64,000 nucleotides of DNA from Straminergon stramineum (Eukaryota > Streptophyta > Bryopsida > Hypnales > Calliergonaceae): positions 21,144,501 to 21,208,500 of the forward strand of contig OY987268.1 of assembly GCA_963920665.1 (NCBI GenBank), given 5' to 3'. Position 1 is the stretch's first letter. Each line of letters starts with the position of its first letter. Positions 1 through 12,639 of the stretch are shown here, one piece after another. Under the pieces are notes generated by a model. It had not been told where the DNA came from, made no database searches, and saw nothing but the letters and a program-made list of their open reading frames with translations. Position numbers and translations under genes: made by a program.

Positions 1-672
1 ACGACTTTTCAATATATTCAAGAAGTTTGTCCAACTTCCTAGACTGATTATAAATGGGGAACAAACTTAGTGTAGAGCTGGCAACACAACATCCACTCTC
101 TACAAAAGCCTGTACTCTTTGTTGAATGGGGTTGGGAGAACTATCCTAATGAATTGGAAAGGGTGTGCCATAAATTGATCCCAATGAAGGACAAGTTCAA
201 TCAAGAAAAAAGAAATTTTTTCTTCCAATGCTTCAATGGGCATTGGGATGAGGCCATCAAAAATTCAAATTTGGACCCCATCTTAAACAATTGTTTTGGA
301 GGGTTGATGGAGTCCAAATCACCAATGATAATAGAGTTCGTATCATTGAGGATGAAAAATTAGAGATGCCCGACCCTCAAGTGTTGTTGTAGATATTAGA
401 ATTAGAGTGGAGAGAAATTTTTAAGAACGATGGGATGGACTTTTTGCTCGAGCAACATACTCCATCAATGCATTAGACTCTTCAAGAATTGCATCACAAA
501 TCGTACAAGCCATATTGGAGGAAGATGGGCCAGCAAGAAGAACCCAGTCTAGTGCTCAAAGACTTCATTTAGCCATTTAGGATTAGACGAAGACCTAATT
601 GTGGAAGCGGGAACTCATGACAACACGGCTAGCCCAAGTGGCACAACACACCACCCTATGAATGTTGACTAG
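1..672 (+). pseudogene. 3' part of an unknown protein gene, frameshifted relic
   Basis: I do not recognise the family. A coding-like frame runs from the window edge, for example FVEWGWENYPNELERV at about 140-185 and NFFFQCFNGHWDEAIKNSN at about 210-270. At about 300 it shifts by one base into a frame reading VDGVQITNDNRVRIIEDEK, then ILELEWREIFKNDGMDFLLE, TLQELHHKSYKPYWRKM and EEPSLVLKDFI. A second shift near 575 gives a tail reading GLDEDLIVEAGTHDNTASPS that ends at TAG 670-672. In-frame stops lie before ILELEW and before TLQELH; both are TAG at sites where Gln would fit. Codon use and the continuous charged/aromatic composition argue for a once-real protein rather than a random frame. The 5' end is outside the window. 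It is probably a transposon-carried or amplified gene, which is inference. Confidence 0.55.
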
Positions 673-3660
673 GTGTACTTCTATGTATTGTGGTTAGTTG
701 CAGGTACAATCTAATAGAATTTAGCATTATAAAGGCACCTAAAATTTTGGCTTCACTATTACATACTACCTACAATTATATAGCATCCAATAGAATATTC
801 ACATAGTGACCATGTCATGCCCTTTTCCAATTTTGTATTGTATGACACATATGAAATATATATTTACTTTTTTAAGTTTCTATCTAAATATGTACACATG
901 TGATTTTTGGATTCACTCGTTTCATAGGTACTTAAAGAAATAATGACCCTCTTACATTTCTTTCTTCTTTCCTAATATCTCCTTTGTATTAATTCACCTA
1001 AACAAGATTGAATCCACTTCTAACTCATAAAACATCATGTACAAGCACAATGTAGGCAATTCCATGTTATCAAAATACGAATCCTATATTTTCATTGCAT
1101 TAAACTAGAAATTGCATATGATTTCCAAATTATTAATAAAATTCTTTTGTTTGTGCATGAAATATTTAGGAAGGATTTCACAATTAACAATTCCCTTGAA
1201 GATTTTTAGAATTAATATTAGCAATCAATAAATAAAATGAAATGAAATGAGGCTATCAAAGCATTTCTACTAATCCCTTCTTCACACATTCAACAACTAC
1301 ATGAAAAATTCCCCAAGGAAATACAAATTGAACATCCAAATGAAAAAAATAGGGAGGAAAATGCCCCCCTCCCCCCTTTGAACCCCTCAATGCCCATTGC
1401 CCAACAACTTTGTGACAATGAAGATTTCCAATTATAACCCTTTGATCTTTTTGGCAACCCAAAGTCCAAAATGTGCTTGAAATGTTTTATTTCAACCATA
1501 CAAAAAGAAAGACCACTTTGTCTACTATACAAGGAATTAATGGTGGAAATTGTTGATACTTTCATTTTTACATTATAAATTTATAACAACTTCGGATGAT
1601 TAACTTCATAGGCTAAAGAAATAGATTTTAGAAGAAAAATTTAGAAAAGACAAGTAATTCTTTTCTACACCCCAAGAAAATTTGTCTTGGAATCTAAAGT
1701 GAATCTAGGAATTTTTTTTCAAAATTTGAAAAATACAAAAATCTCTCAAATTTGTACTTTTGTAGTCTTGTACACATTTTCAAAATTGAAATACAAGAAG
1801 TAAAAGACGGAAATTCACCAAATGGGATCCAAATTTTTTTTTTAAATTCACACAAGTTAACTTTATAAAATTTAACTATTGAATGTATTGATATTATTAT
1901 CATATTTCTAGCATCGACTTCAAGGGATTTGGATTCATTCTAATTATTTTGTATTCTTTATTACAATAGGTTGAAGATTTTATTTTAAAAATTGTTCCAA
2001 AAAAATTCAAAAATTTCTCCAATTCCTATTTATTTGTATACAATAATGACTATAAATGTTCAAAAAAGTGTTTTTTTGGCATCTCTACTACTCCTTTCAT
2101 TAGAAAAACATTATATTTGCTCCCTTTTTCTACTCGATTACATTTCCGAAATTTATTTTGTTCTTACTTCTCACATTCAAATTTAGAATATAAAAAATGC
2201 AACAAGTATGTAAATTTATTACTCTAAAAGCCTAAGATCTTAGTTTCTAAAATATTAAGATTTTTTTCACCATATCAAGAATTTGCCATAAAAAATTTGA
2301 AGAAGAAACATTATGTCCACTTGGTCCTTTAGGTATGAATTCCATCTTTACATTCAATGACAAAATAAAAAATTCCCTAAAAGAATATAAATCTATATGC
2401 AAATTGAAAAAAATGGGGAGGAATTGGTTGTGCCCCCACTATATCCCTTCTTCACACATTCAACAACTAAATAAAAAGTCCCTTAGATAACATAAACTCT
2501 ACACCCGAATTCTTTAAAAACAAATCGGGAAGGAAGTGCCCAATTCTAAATCCCTTCATCGCTCCTTTATTAATTAAATTAAAATTCCCCTATGAGAAAT
2601 AGACCTACACAATTAACACAAGTACACATCCAATTTTCCGATGTAAGAAAAATAGGAAAGTGCTACCTTCATTGGGATCAGCCTCCAAAATCTCTTCTTC
2701 ACGCTTTGAACAATTGAATAAAGAATTATTTTTCAAATTATTAACTTGAAAATTTCCTACCATTTTTTCATTTTTCCATTAAAAATTCAAGATGCCGAGG
2801 GCTTGTGAGCAATGATTTTTTTTTCTAGCGAAAAAAAGCCAATTTTCGACATCATAAGGTTGGGTTCTTTCTTCCATAGGAAATAAATGAATAATTTTGA
2901 TTTTTTATCGCCAAAAATTCACTAGCAATTTGACAATTGGAGCTAGCTATCAACCAAATGTGAGGCTCTTATCGCCAGATGCAAGAGTGAGATTTCCCTT
3001 TCACCCAAGTTGTTGGGTGCCACTTTTTGTGAATACTTGACATTTCTCAATGCTTCATTGCCAGGGTTTTATACATTTGGGTTGCTCCTTTTGCTTACTT
3101 CTCTTCTAACTTTGTACTATTAATGCTAGTTTATTTTCAATGTGAGAGGGTTGAATTCACCCATTTTTCTTGTGTGACTTCAAATATCATTGTTTAATAA
3201 CCATTCAATTGTTGTGTCTTGAATATAGTTTTGTAAATTGACTAAATTTCTTTGACTTTTGTTTCCCACATATTTTTTTTCTTCTATATTTCATTTGTAT
3301 GCTAGTCATGTTATTCAAGAATTATCCTCAACAATTGACAAATTGTCATAGTTTGTGACTTGCAAGTTTTAGTATCATTGACTTCAATTGGCAATTCTAT
3401 AGATTAGGGTTTGGAGAGCTTGTAGTTCTTGCACTTGCAATAGTTTCCTAAGAAAATTTTTTTTTCCCACTTTTGTTTGTTGCAATGCTTATAATACATT
3501 TTGAAGCCAGATATTTGCCTCTCAATTCAACATTGTCACCACATGAATTTGTCCCCCTAACTTCAAATTTCACCAAAAGATTGGTGCAATAAATAATTTT
3601 GAAGCCACCTTGGCTTTGGGACAAGGAAGTCCAAAAAAATCACTACTTGTGAGGAAGTAA
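673..3660. other. AT-rich non-coding DNA
   Basis: I see no convincing gene here. The DNA is AT-rich with many T and A runs. Short open frames lack any recognisable motif. A locally repeated segment is listed separately. The stretch 2,800-3,560 contains no structure I can name. Confidence 0.5.
2355..2710. repeat. degenerate tandem repeat, about 105-bp unit
   Basis: Three degraded units each contain a 'cttcttcacacattcaaca' block, then 'aaattccc', then a 'gaaaaaaatagggagg'-like block and a 'tgccccc' or 'tgccc' block. A fourth, separate unit lies at about 1,275-1,380. The units are diverged, so this is an old duplication. Confidence 0.5.
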
Positions 3661-3669
3661 CACATGGGA

Positions 3670-4092
3670 AGTTAGGCCACAAGAGAGGGAATCCATTTTG
3701 CCCATGAGGCCTCAATGCTTGTGCAAGTTGTACTGTGTAAGGTGAGGTATTTAATGAGGCCATTTGACCGTCATGTACTTGTAGATCTTGTCTATAGTAC
3801 AACAAGGGGTTGGCACCATTGAAGTGCTCCCCTCTTTCCTTGGAGAGGTTTAGGATCCCATGGCCCAAAGACCATTTGAAAGCCCTTGGAGTTTCCCACT
3901 GCGCCAACTTTCGTGCCCGACCGATGTGTTTGCACCCAAACATCTACACTCAACCGATGCGTCCACGCCCAACCGATGCGTGTGCGTCCAGACATCCACG
4001 CTCAACTAATAAGTCCGCACCTAGACATCCACACTCGACCGAAAGCATCCACGCCCAACCAATGCATTTGTGCCCTAGTAGGAGAGAACTAG
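3670..4092. repeat. direct repeat copy 1 with GC-rich short repeats
   Basis: This segment reappears at 4,838-5,270. Both share 'gaggtatttaatgaggcc', 'tagtacaacaaggggttgg' and 'cccctctttccttggagagg'. Each ends in a GC-rich run of degenerate 12-18 bp repeats built on 'gatgcgtccacgccc'. The open frames here follow the short repeats and are not treated as genes. Confidence 0.7.
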
Positions 4093-4837
4093 AAAGACCC
4101 CAACTCTTGATTTTTTCCTCTCCGCATCCACGGCCCTACGTCCACGCCCCACTTGAAAACGGATGGGTTGTCCAGTTGCATAAGTCACTCTTGGAAAAGA
4201 TGCATTGTCTCTCTTCAAGGTTGAATCCTAGTAGACCCTAAACCTTAGGACACCTAAAGCCTTATTGTTTTGTCCGAACAATTAATAGGACAAATGCTTG
4301 AGAAGCCAAAAAAATTTCAAGAAGTTTTCAACAAACATACAATTAAAGTGTTTTCATGGTTATATATAAATGTTCCTCATTCATTTCCCTCTTATCTATT
4401 TTCACAAATCAATGTTGGACCAAGTTCATGCAAGAATTAAGCTTCATTTCCATTGAAGGTCAAAAATATTTAATGAATCTAGAGCCTCCCCATTAGTCTC
4501 TCCTTTTTTATTCCCACAATTAAATGATGCAAGCTTTGGCAAAGAATTACCTTCCCTTCTATTGTTGAAATTTTTGTTTCAATAATTCAAGAGCCTTCCA
4601 GTTAGTCCCTTCTTTTGTATTCCCACAATTAAATGAACCAAGTTAAGACAAGAATGAAGCTTTACTTTTAACACAATAGATTTTTTTATTAATGAAAGTA
4701 CCCCTTTTAAGTGTCCGTTGTTCAATTGGAGATTGAAGTTGGCAAGTGCTAATGCAATGGCTTGTTCCATTTGTTTTTTAAAGAAACAGAAAAGGAGAAG
4801 AAGTTTGCAAATGGTTTTGAGAAAACAACATATGGAA

Positions 4838-5270
4838 AGGTAGGCCACAAGAGAGGGAAGGCATTCCTTCCCCAACTCCTTTTCAAAATGAGGTAGGTGA
4901 GGTATTTAATGAGGCCATTTGACCATCATGTACTTGTAGATCTTGTCTATAGTACAACAAGGGGTTGGCAATATTGAAGTACTCCCCTCTTTCCTTGGAG
5001 AGGTTTAGCATCCCATGGCCTAAAGACCATTTGAAAGCCCTTGGAGTTTCTTGCTGCGTAGCTTCTGTGCCCGACCAATGCGTCCGCGCCTAGACGTTCG
5101 TGCCCAGGCATCCACGCCCAATTGATGCATCTGCGTCTAGATGTCCATGCCCGACGGATGCGTCCGCACCCAAGCACATAACGTCCACGCCCAAGCACAT
5201 AACGTCCACACCCGTTAGCATCTACACCCACACCACTTTATTCCTGCTTGAACTTCTGTCCACGCCCTAG
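4838..5270. repeat. direct repeat copy 2 with GC-rich short repeats
   Basis: This is the second copy of the 3,670-4,092 segment, about 1.17 kb downstream in the same orientation. Its short 'gcgtccgcgccc'-type repeats are longer and partly rearranged ('cccaagcacataacgtcca' occurs twice). The spacing and lack of TG...CA ends do not support an LTR pair. Confidence 0.7.
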
Positions 5271-7099
5271 CGTCCGCACTTGGTTCCAATGTGGAATGAC
5301 ATGTCAGTTACCTTAGATAAATAAAAGTTACCCATGGAAAATTTTCAAGAAGTAGAAAATTGAAGTTGGACCAATTGGACTAACCACCCAATTGTCTGGT
5401 CCGGTTTGTCCGTCCATTTGGGACGTCTGGTGACCCTAACTCGTCCGTTGTGACAACCCTGATTGATACATTGTTTTAGTTGCAAAGTTGTCAATCTATA
5501 GTTGCAAAAAACAACTAGGAAACAACTAGGAAAAGATTACAACTATAAAATGACTGTAGTTGTTTCCTAGTTGTTTTCTAATCATTCACTAGAGGTTTTG
5601 TAGTCGTTTCCTACAATACTAGAAAATTCAACTTTTTTGTTGATTTGGTTGAATAAATTTGATTCACTTTTCTATTGATTTGGAGAGTAATTTGTTGATT
5701 TGGATATAAATCAATCGAAAAGTGAACCAAATGAATGCATTGAAATCAACAAATAATTGAAAAAAAATTGATTTTCCTACTTTCTACAAATTAAAATGTC
5801 CAAATTGTATTTACTAGGGGAGATTCTTAGAAGTAGAATTCTAGTGAAGAAAATACATAGTTGGACATTTTTATTTTTATAAAATGAGAAAATAAATTTT
5901 AAATAAAAATAAAATTTGTAAATTTGTGAGTACTTCATAGTGATGAGATTTGACCAAAAAAATTAGGTCAAAACCATTTCTAATATTTACAAGTGTATGC
6001 GCAAGAGAGGCCTCTTTGCACAAACGTGGAGGACATAAATTAATGTTTTTTTAGATGCCCTTAGGTAGGGACATGTCTACCTACTATAGGAATATACCAC
6101 AGAAATTTCAACCAAAAATCATTCATTTAAACCGGTATTTAGTATAAAAAACTCATAAAACCTGAAAGCATGACTATTACAAAAAATTGATTTTTAAAAA
6201 ATTCTGAAAAATATAGGGTACAATGACAATCAAAAATTCTAGAAATTCTAGGAATTTTTTATTTTGGGCATTGAGTTCATAATTCAAAAGTTCTAGTGGT
6301 TGACAAAAACTAGTTTCCAAAATGCTACACAAATTGGATAGTGTTTCTTGCAACGACCCTCTTCTCTTTCTTGCAATTCTCAAAACCTATTACTCACTTC
6401 ATTTGGAGTTTTTATGAGTAAATTATGCTTGAAATATAAACAAATATGTATAAAATGTAATTTCAACAATGGCTTACAAAGTTGTATACTATAACCTATA
6501 AAATCCATATGGTTGAATCAATTTTTGTAGGAAAAAACTATCAATAAAATTGAAAATCAAATATTGAAAATTTATGTGATTTTTGTAATTGGATTGTAGG
6601 AATGCAACTTTTGATTCACTCTTCAATAGAAGCAAAATTCATATAATCAAGATCATGACCATATCAAATCTTCTTTTATAGATTTAAAAGTTTAACATGG
6701 TAAATATATTTCTAAAAATGTCTACAATAAATATACATATCATTTTAGGCTAACTTTTTTGACAAATATAGACGGACAACATGATGAACCTACAATGGAC
6801 TAGGTCTTTGAGCAACCAATTGAAAATTTAGGCATGTTTCTACGAAGTCAATTTTCAATGGATCTCTATGAAAATTTGACACAAGGTGTAGAGATATACC
6901 TCCTTCTTGAAAATGTAATTTTTTTTTCTCAATTATGTGCTGAGATTAAAATTTGTTACTTGAAATTTTTTTGGTAGTTCGGGCAACTCATGAAAATCAT
7001 CTTTTACTTTTGAAATTTTGCAAACATGTAACTAACATAATGTAGGATGCAATTGTAAAATAAAAACCTAAGTATAGTGCAAAAATCTCACTTTAGGAA
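5271..7099. other. AT-rich DNA with a possible fold-back element end at 5,405-5,460
   Basis: No gene is visible. The segment 5,405-5,460 ends in 'cgtccgttgtgacaaccct', which resembles the termini of the fold-back element at 12,451-15,604 (its right end is 'gcaaccct'). A related element may therefore end here; its other end was not located. The remainder to 7,099 is ordinary AT-rich DNA that served as target for the LTR element starting at 7,100. Confidence 0.4.
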
Positions 7100-7481
7100 T
7101 GTAAGTGCTAATTTACCCACCCTTGGTAAATCACGAATACAACAAGGTTTTTGAGGTTAGACTAATGATTCCTACTTTTTGGTGTCTTAGCATAGTCCAT
7201 TGTGCCTTCCAAGCAATGGATCTTTTTTAAGTGCTTAAGTGGACCCAAATGAGCAAAAACCGCCAAATCTAACTTTCTATGCAACCACAACAATATCTGG
7301 CTGACTAAATGAGGTTGCCGTTTATTTTGTAAGACACCTCAAAGAGGGGATAATAGAAGAATCTTCTAGAGAATTCTCTGCCCTTTTTGAAAACATAAAA
7401 TTCGTCCCTATCCGAAACTCCTACCCAAAGTTATGGGCGGATGATGTTTGATCGCTACTCAGATCATCAAACTTCATTCAC

Positions 7482-8044
7482 GACTTAGGCTAGGTTTATA
7501 TTGAGCTTGGGGCTAGATGGAAGGTCAGTCGGATTTGCCTTCAATGTGGCCCCAATTTTTTCATTTGGCCTTAATTAATTTGAAGCCATTGGGTCCAATT
7601 TTAAGGCCTAATTTTCAATTCATATGCTCTTGGATTTTTTGAATGCTCAATTAAAAAAATATAAAAATATGCACGTTTACCTTTCTCTTCATTTCTTTTC
7701 TATTTAAAAAATAAGTTTCTTTTAAAAAAATTCCTTTTTTTTTTCCTATTTATTCTATTTCAAAAATAGAAGAAAGAGTGTTTTTAATTTTTTTGAACCT
7801 TTCCCTTCTTATTCCTATTTTATCTATTTTTCTATTTGGAAAAGAAGGAGACTTTTTTACTTCTTTTGAACCTTTTCCTTTCACTTGATGTTGAATCTAG
7901 AGTTGACATTGGAACTATAATTGAAGCTCTAGAATAGTTGTCATTTATTTTCATGAGGATTTAAAGAATTTAAAGAAAGAAATAATTTTTGTCTTGTCAC
8001 TATAGGGGGTTGAAAGTAATCACACAACTAAACACATAATGAGA

Positions 8045-8079
<35 letters not shown>

Positions 8080-9070
8080 CTCTTTTGTAAATCTATACTT
8101 TCAATTTTTTTTAATGAAATTCTTTTATTATGAGAACTTGAATGAATTCAATGACAAATGTAACCATAAATGTTATTTCTAGTACCGTAATCTTTCTTTA
8201 TCATACTCTTTTTTCAAGTAAATGTCATTAGAAATGATAAATTAATTGAAAAAATTACTTGGGAAGCAAAATTAACTACAAAATAAATCAATGAAGGAGC
8301 TCAAATTTGCTTTGGTAATCTAAAAGGTCTTTAATACACTAATAAAAGAAATATATTGTAGAACTATGAGGTTATTGTATGAGGTTTTAATAATATTATT
8401 ATTATTTTTGAATATTTGTTATTTTGTTATTTATGATCATTATTTTTATTTTTAATTTAATTTTTAAAAATTTAAAAATTTAAATTAGAACATCGCATGT
8501 CAATCAAAGCAAATAAACATGTCAGTTAAACCAAATAAAAATTGCATATTAGTTAGAGAAACTGTACATAACATTAAGCTTAAATTAAAATAAACATTAA
8601 CGTTATAACAAGCTTACAAACAAGCCTCTTCAACTCAGCCCTAGTGCTCTCAAAAATTCAACAACACACCCTTTCGCAATGGAAATAGTCCATGTGTTTC
8701 AAGAATAAAAATTAAAAAATTAAAAAAAATTCAACAACATAGGGGGGAGGAAGTTTCTTGAGCTCATCTATCAAAAAAGAAAACAAAAGACTTTACATTG
8801 GTATACAATGGAGATTTGTACAATCCAATAGAGGAGATTGGAATTCGGGCCACCCCAAACCTCGTCTTGATTACTCCCTTGAGGCCAGATGGTTTGGCAC
8901 CAAAACCATGCCACCTAAGGCGACACATAGGATGAGTTGTAGTTCTAGTTGGCTCCAAGTATAAAGACCTTCGGCCAAATTTGGAGAAATTGAGGGACCC
9001 TATTGGTTCAAACTTGAAAAGTTCAGGCTGACCTTCAATCCGGCTCTAAGTATAAACTAGCCCGTAAGTC
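7482..9070. mobile_element. TIR DNA element nested in LTR copy F
   Basis: The ends are long imperfect inverted repeats: left 'gacttaggctaggtttatat', right (reverse complement) 'gacttacgggctagtttata'. Similarity continues inward to a 'gaaggtcag' block on both sides. The interior is AT-rich without a recognisable transposase, so the element is non-autonomous or decayed. Both flanks match the LTR family sequence that should be contiguous ('aaacttcat...' then 'taattccttaattc'). A clean target duplication is not visible. Confidence 0.7.
8047..8077. repeat. (AT)n microsatellite
   Basis: An uninterrupted AT dinucleotide run of about 31 bases inside the TIR element. Confidence 0.95.
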
Positions 9071-10889
9071 TAATTCCTTAATTCAGAATAACTTGAAATT
9101 TCACAGTGGTGTCTAAAAGGCTTGGCTCTACCTAACTCTGGAGTTGGGCCTTAATAGAAAATTTCTATAAACCTTTCATCCCAACCTATATTAGACTTCA
9201 TCCTCCTTTGTTTCCTTGGATTTTCGGTTCTTTCATGGTTGTTTGCTGAAACAACTTGACAACATGATGAACACGATGTCCAACATGTCTAGTAGACCCC
9301 TTGTCCGTCTAATTAAGTCAACCTTAAGATTGACTTTCAAATAAAGCACTTTCTATTTCCAACCTTGACATATTTGAATTTCATTTTATTGAAGTATCTC
9401 AATTTAATAATCACTTATTACATTTTAAACTATAGATCGTAAATAAAGTGAGATTTCAAATTGTCTCTGTTGTTAGGATAAGGACTTATTCGTCAAATTT
9501 GTCTTGCATATGAGTCACTCTTCTTATACAACATATAACATTAGACGAACAATTCGACACCCAAACCCCAAAATGCGTTTGATAGAACAACCCTAGTTCT
9601 TTCTTAAGCAAAAGGGTCCAATGAGCTCTACTTAACTCCCTCTAGAGGCCTGTGGTTCTAAATTTTTTACTCTACTTGACCTTTCAAGTGTTCTACTAAG
9701 CTCCCTTGGTATTCTAAGGTTGGGTTTAGTTTCTATTTATTTCCTATTTTTAGTAAGTTTATATATTTTTTGTAGCTCTTAATTCTAGCTTTCTATTTTG
9801 GTAAGACCCTTGCTAATCTGACTTTCCTACTAAAAGTTCTTAATGGATGAAGTTTGACTACTAGTTGGCACTTAAAACTTCATCTACAAATTTCTTCTAA
9901 TCCACAATTTGAAATCGACTTTTTCTTTCATCCATGGACTCTAAGTAATAGCCTCTTTCTAATCCTCTCAATTTGTTCCAAAGTTTTACATCCACCTATT
10001 TGTTATCCAATTTAAGTCCTAACCTTCATTCAACAATAATTTTCTCATTTTTTCTCCAATTTGGCGATTTGGGCCTGCCTTAGGATTTTGGAGAGCTACA
10101 AGCCTCCTCTCTAGGAATATAACTTCAAAAATGACCTAACTTCTAGTCTTAGGAGTTTGACTTGGGGCTAGGCCTCAGTTAGGATTTGTAGTTGCTAATT
10201 AGGTGGGTGGGGATAGTTAAGGAGGGGGTTAGCTTCTTACTTTGGAGCTAACACCATTGATCATGCTTTTCGAGGGTACTTCCTCCTCCACCATTACCTT
10301 CCATGACATAATGCAATTGATCGCCATTTTAATAAAGGGTGAGTTAATACAATGGTTGATTCCTTCTACTCCTACCAACCTTACCTCCTTTCTTTCTACT
10401 CCCTTGCTTCCTTTTCTTTGTATCCTATTCCTCTTACGTCCTTAGAAGTAGCCCAATTAACCTCGTTCGATTTTTCTAGGCCTAATTAAAGGCACATCAT
10501 TGTCCATTATGCCTTGAACTACCTCATACACTTGGCATCTTGATAATTGCCTTGTTTTAATCCTATAGTTAGAAGTTCAAGATTGGAATTTCTCTTCTAT
10601 CTCAACACCTTGGGCCTCTCCTAGTTAATCTCATTGTCCTCCTTCCCTTCCTCATTCCTTCTACTAACTCTTCCTCTCATTCCTTCCATTGGTGTGGGTC
10701 CTCACGTGCTAGACATTTTACTTCCTTTCCACTTATTGGAATTGGTGGGGGAAGGGGAGTTGGCTTCCCTGCTCCAATGCCCTTTTATGGGAGGGTTAAG
10801 TCTTGTTTGTGTTCTCCCCTTTTTTTCTCCCCTACTCCCTAAATCCCATGGGCTCCCTCTTGCTTCCCAAAATCCTAGCTCCATAGAAA

Positions 10890-11032
10890 CCCATTCCCAA
10901 ACCCCAACTCTCAACCCCAACTCTCCGGTACATATACTAGAAGAAACCAATGTTGGTTTCTTCTAGTAGTAGGAGTCCAATACCCCACTCTCCGAAATCC
11001 TAACTCCTCGACCCCAGCTCTCCGATACCCCA
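10890..11032. repeat. GC-richer minisatellite inside LTR copy F
   Basis: Degenerate short repeats of the type 'accccaactctccgataccc' recur here. After subtracting the nested fold-back element, the block lies about 2.3 kb from the 5' end of the LTR. That is the position of different private minisatellites in the other copies. Confidence 0.6.
10937..10966. repeat. 30-bp near-perfect palindrome
   Basis: The 14-base arms CTAGAAGAAACCAA and TTGGTTTCTTCTAG are separated by TG. The same arm sequence bounds the 78-bp palindromic element at 51,084-51,161, so this may be a minimal deleted copy of that element. Confidence 0.8.
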
Positions 11033-11964
11033 ACAGTTTCGGTACCTGGCAATTCTGATATTCGGTAGTCCTGGATTGGTTTCTAGGCTTGTTCTTTAGC
11101 CATTATTGGGCTGATTTGCATGGTTTTTTGGAACTGTTGGTTGGTTTGTGTTTTTTAGCGATTGCTAGCCTTGGTTATTCCTTTTCGGAACTAAAAAAAG
11201 ACTGACTTATGGTATTAATGGAACTACACCTAACCGAGCTCTATATCCCTCATGGTTTCTATGCCATGGATGACCCTTCTCTTCTACTTTCTCTATGGAT
11301 GAACGCTTCTAATCTTTTAGAAGCTAAACTTTGAATAGTTTCCAAAAATTTTTGGAGACTAAACTTTAGACATGAAACCCTTGGGGATTTGAGGTTTGTC
11401 CATGAAGTGGTTTTCACACACAACTAAGGCTCTTATTTCCCTACGAATTCAAAGCTCTGTTGTCATAGAGGGACTCACCAACCTTCACACACACTAGGCT
11501 CACTTTATAGACCACTACATTAGTATTGAAGGACAAGAGGGCACTTAAAGGCCAAAGATTAGTGACACATGGGTTAGCACAAGAACAAACTTAATCTAAA
11601 GGCCCCCCAAGGTGGCATGGCTAGGTCATATGGAGGGTTACTCCAAGGTTAAGATAAGGACAAGACACGAAGGAAGACCAAAAGAACCCCTCAAAGAATA
11701 ACACAATACCACGGCCTCTCAAAAAGCTAATTGGAGTAAATTCTCAAGCCTCCAAAGGATTTGAGATGGTTAGAGTGGAGGACTCAAGGTGCAAGGGACT
11801 TGTAAAGACCTCAAGAAGCTCATAAAAGACCAACAACGGGTATAAAGTGCCCCAAAAATATTGTTCCAAGATTTTTGGCCTAAAACACCAAAATTCCAAT
11901 ATAAAATGGACCCAAAGAACTCAAATACAACAAATGGGGGTGAGTTGAGAAGAAAAGAGGTGCC

Positions 11965-11972
11965 CTTTTAAA
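11965..11972 (-). promoter_or_regulatory. decayed TATA box of LTR copy F
   Basis: On the minus strand the sequence is TTTAAAAG followed by 'ggcacct'. The other copies have TATAAAAG followed by 'ggcac' at the same place. The promoter is therefore probably inactive in this copy. Confidence 0.55.
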
Positions 11973-12639
11973 CTCTTTCCTAAGCACCTACCTCTTTTCA
12001 TTCATCTGAAGCAACCCTATCACTTTGGATTTATATCATCATCTTCAAGGGTTTTCATTTTCTATTTTGGTCCGTAATCTAACTTTTGGAAATTAACTCC
12101 AAATCACAAATGGATTGCACCATTGGCTTTAGAAAACCATTTTTGGTCCTTGGGTATTCTTCACCCCTTTCCTTAACTCTAAAATCTCAACGAAACCTAG
12201 TACCAACTTAATACCAAAACCAAGTAAAAATCCAACTTTTGGAGTTTGACTTTTTTGACAAAAGTAACTAGTCATGGTAAGGGGGAGTAGAAGAAGACCT
12301 ATCTTTGACCTCATTATATTTCCGTATGCTGTCACTTTCCTTGTTAACTATGTCCTAAACTTTAAATTATGTTGGTTGTTGGGAAATCTTGCGGGTTCAG
12401 ATACTTCTGACTATCAAAATGTCCTAAAACTTGTTAGGGCGTTTATCGTTAGGGTTGTCTCGGACGTACGTCTCGGACGAAATCGCATCTGAAAATTGGA
12501 TGTAGTCGGACGTTGCCTGGTCGCCTTCCGAGGAGTGGGCGGACAGGGCGGACGGGCATACTTCCAATGTATAGGGTGAATGGGTGGACATCCATCTTCT
12601 CTCACAATTTGCAATTGGAATTTTTTGAGTTTGAGGGTG

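Noticed and set aside
3810..4241. 143-codon plus-strand frame
   Set aside because: It follows the GC-rich short tandem repeats (His/Pro/Thr/Arg-rich), and the parallel copy at 4,838-5,270 does not preserve it.
3670..5270. Direct repeats as an LTR pair
   Set aside because: No TG...CA ends, no target duplication, and no coding interior in the 0.75 kb between them.
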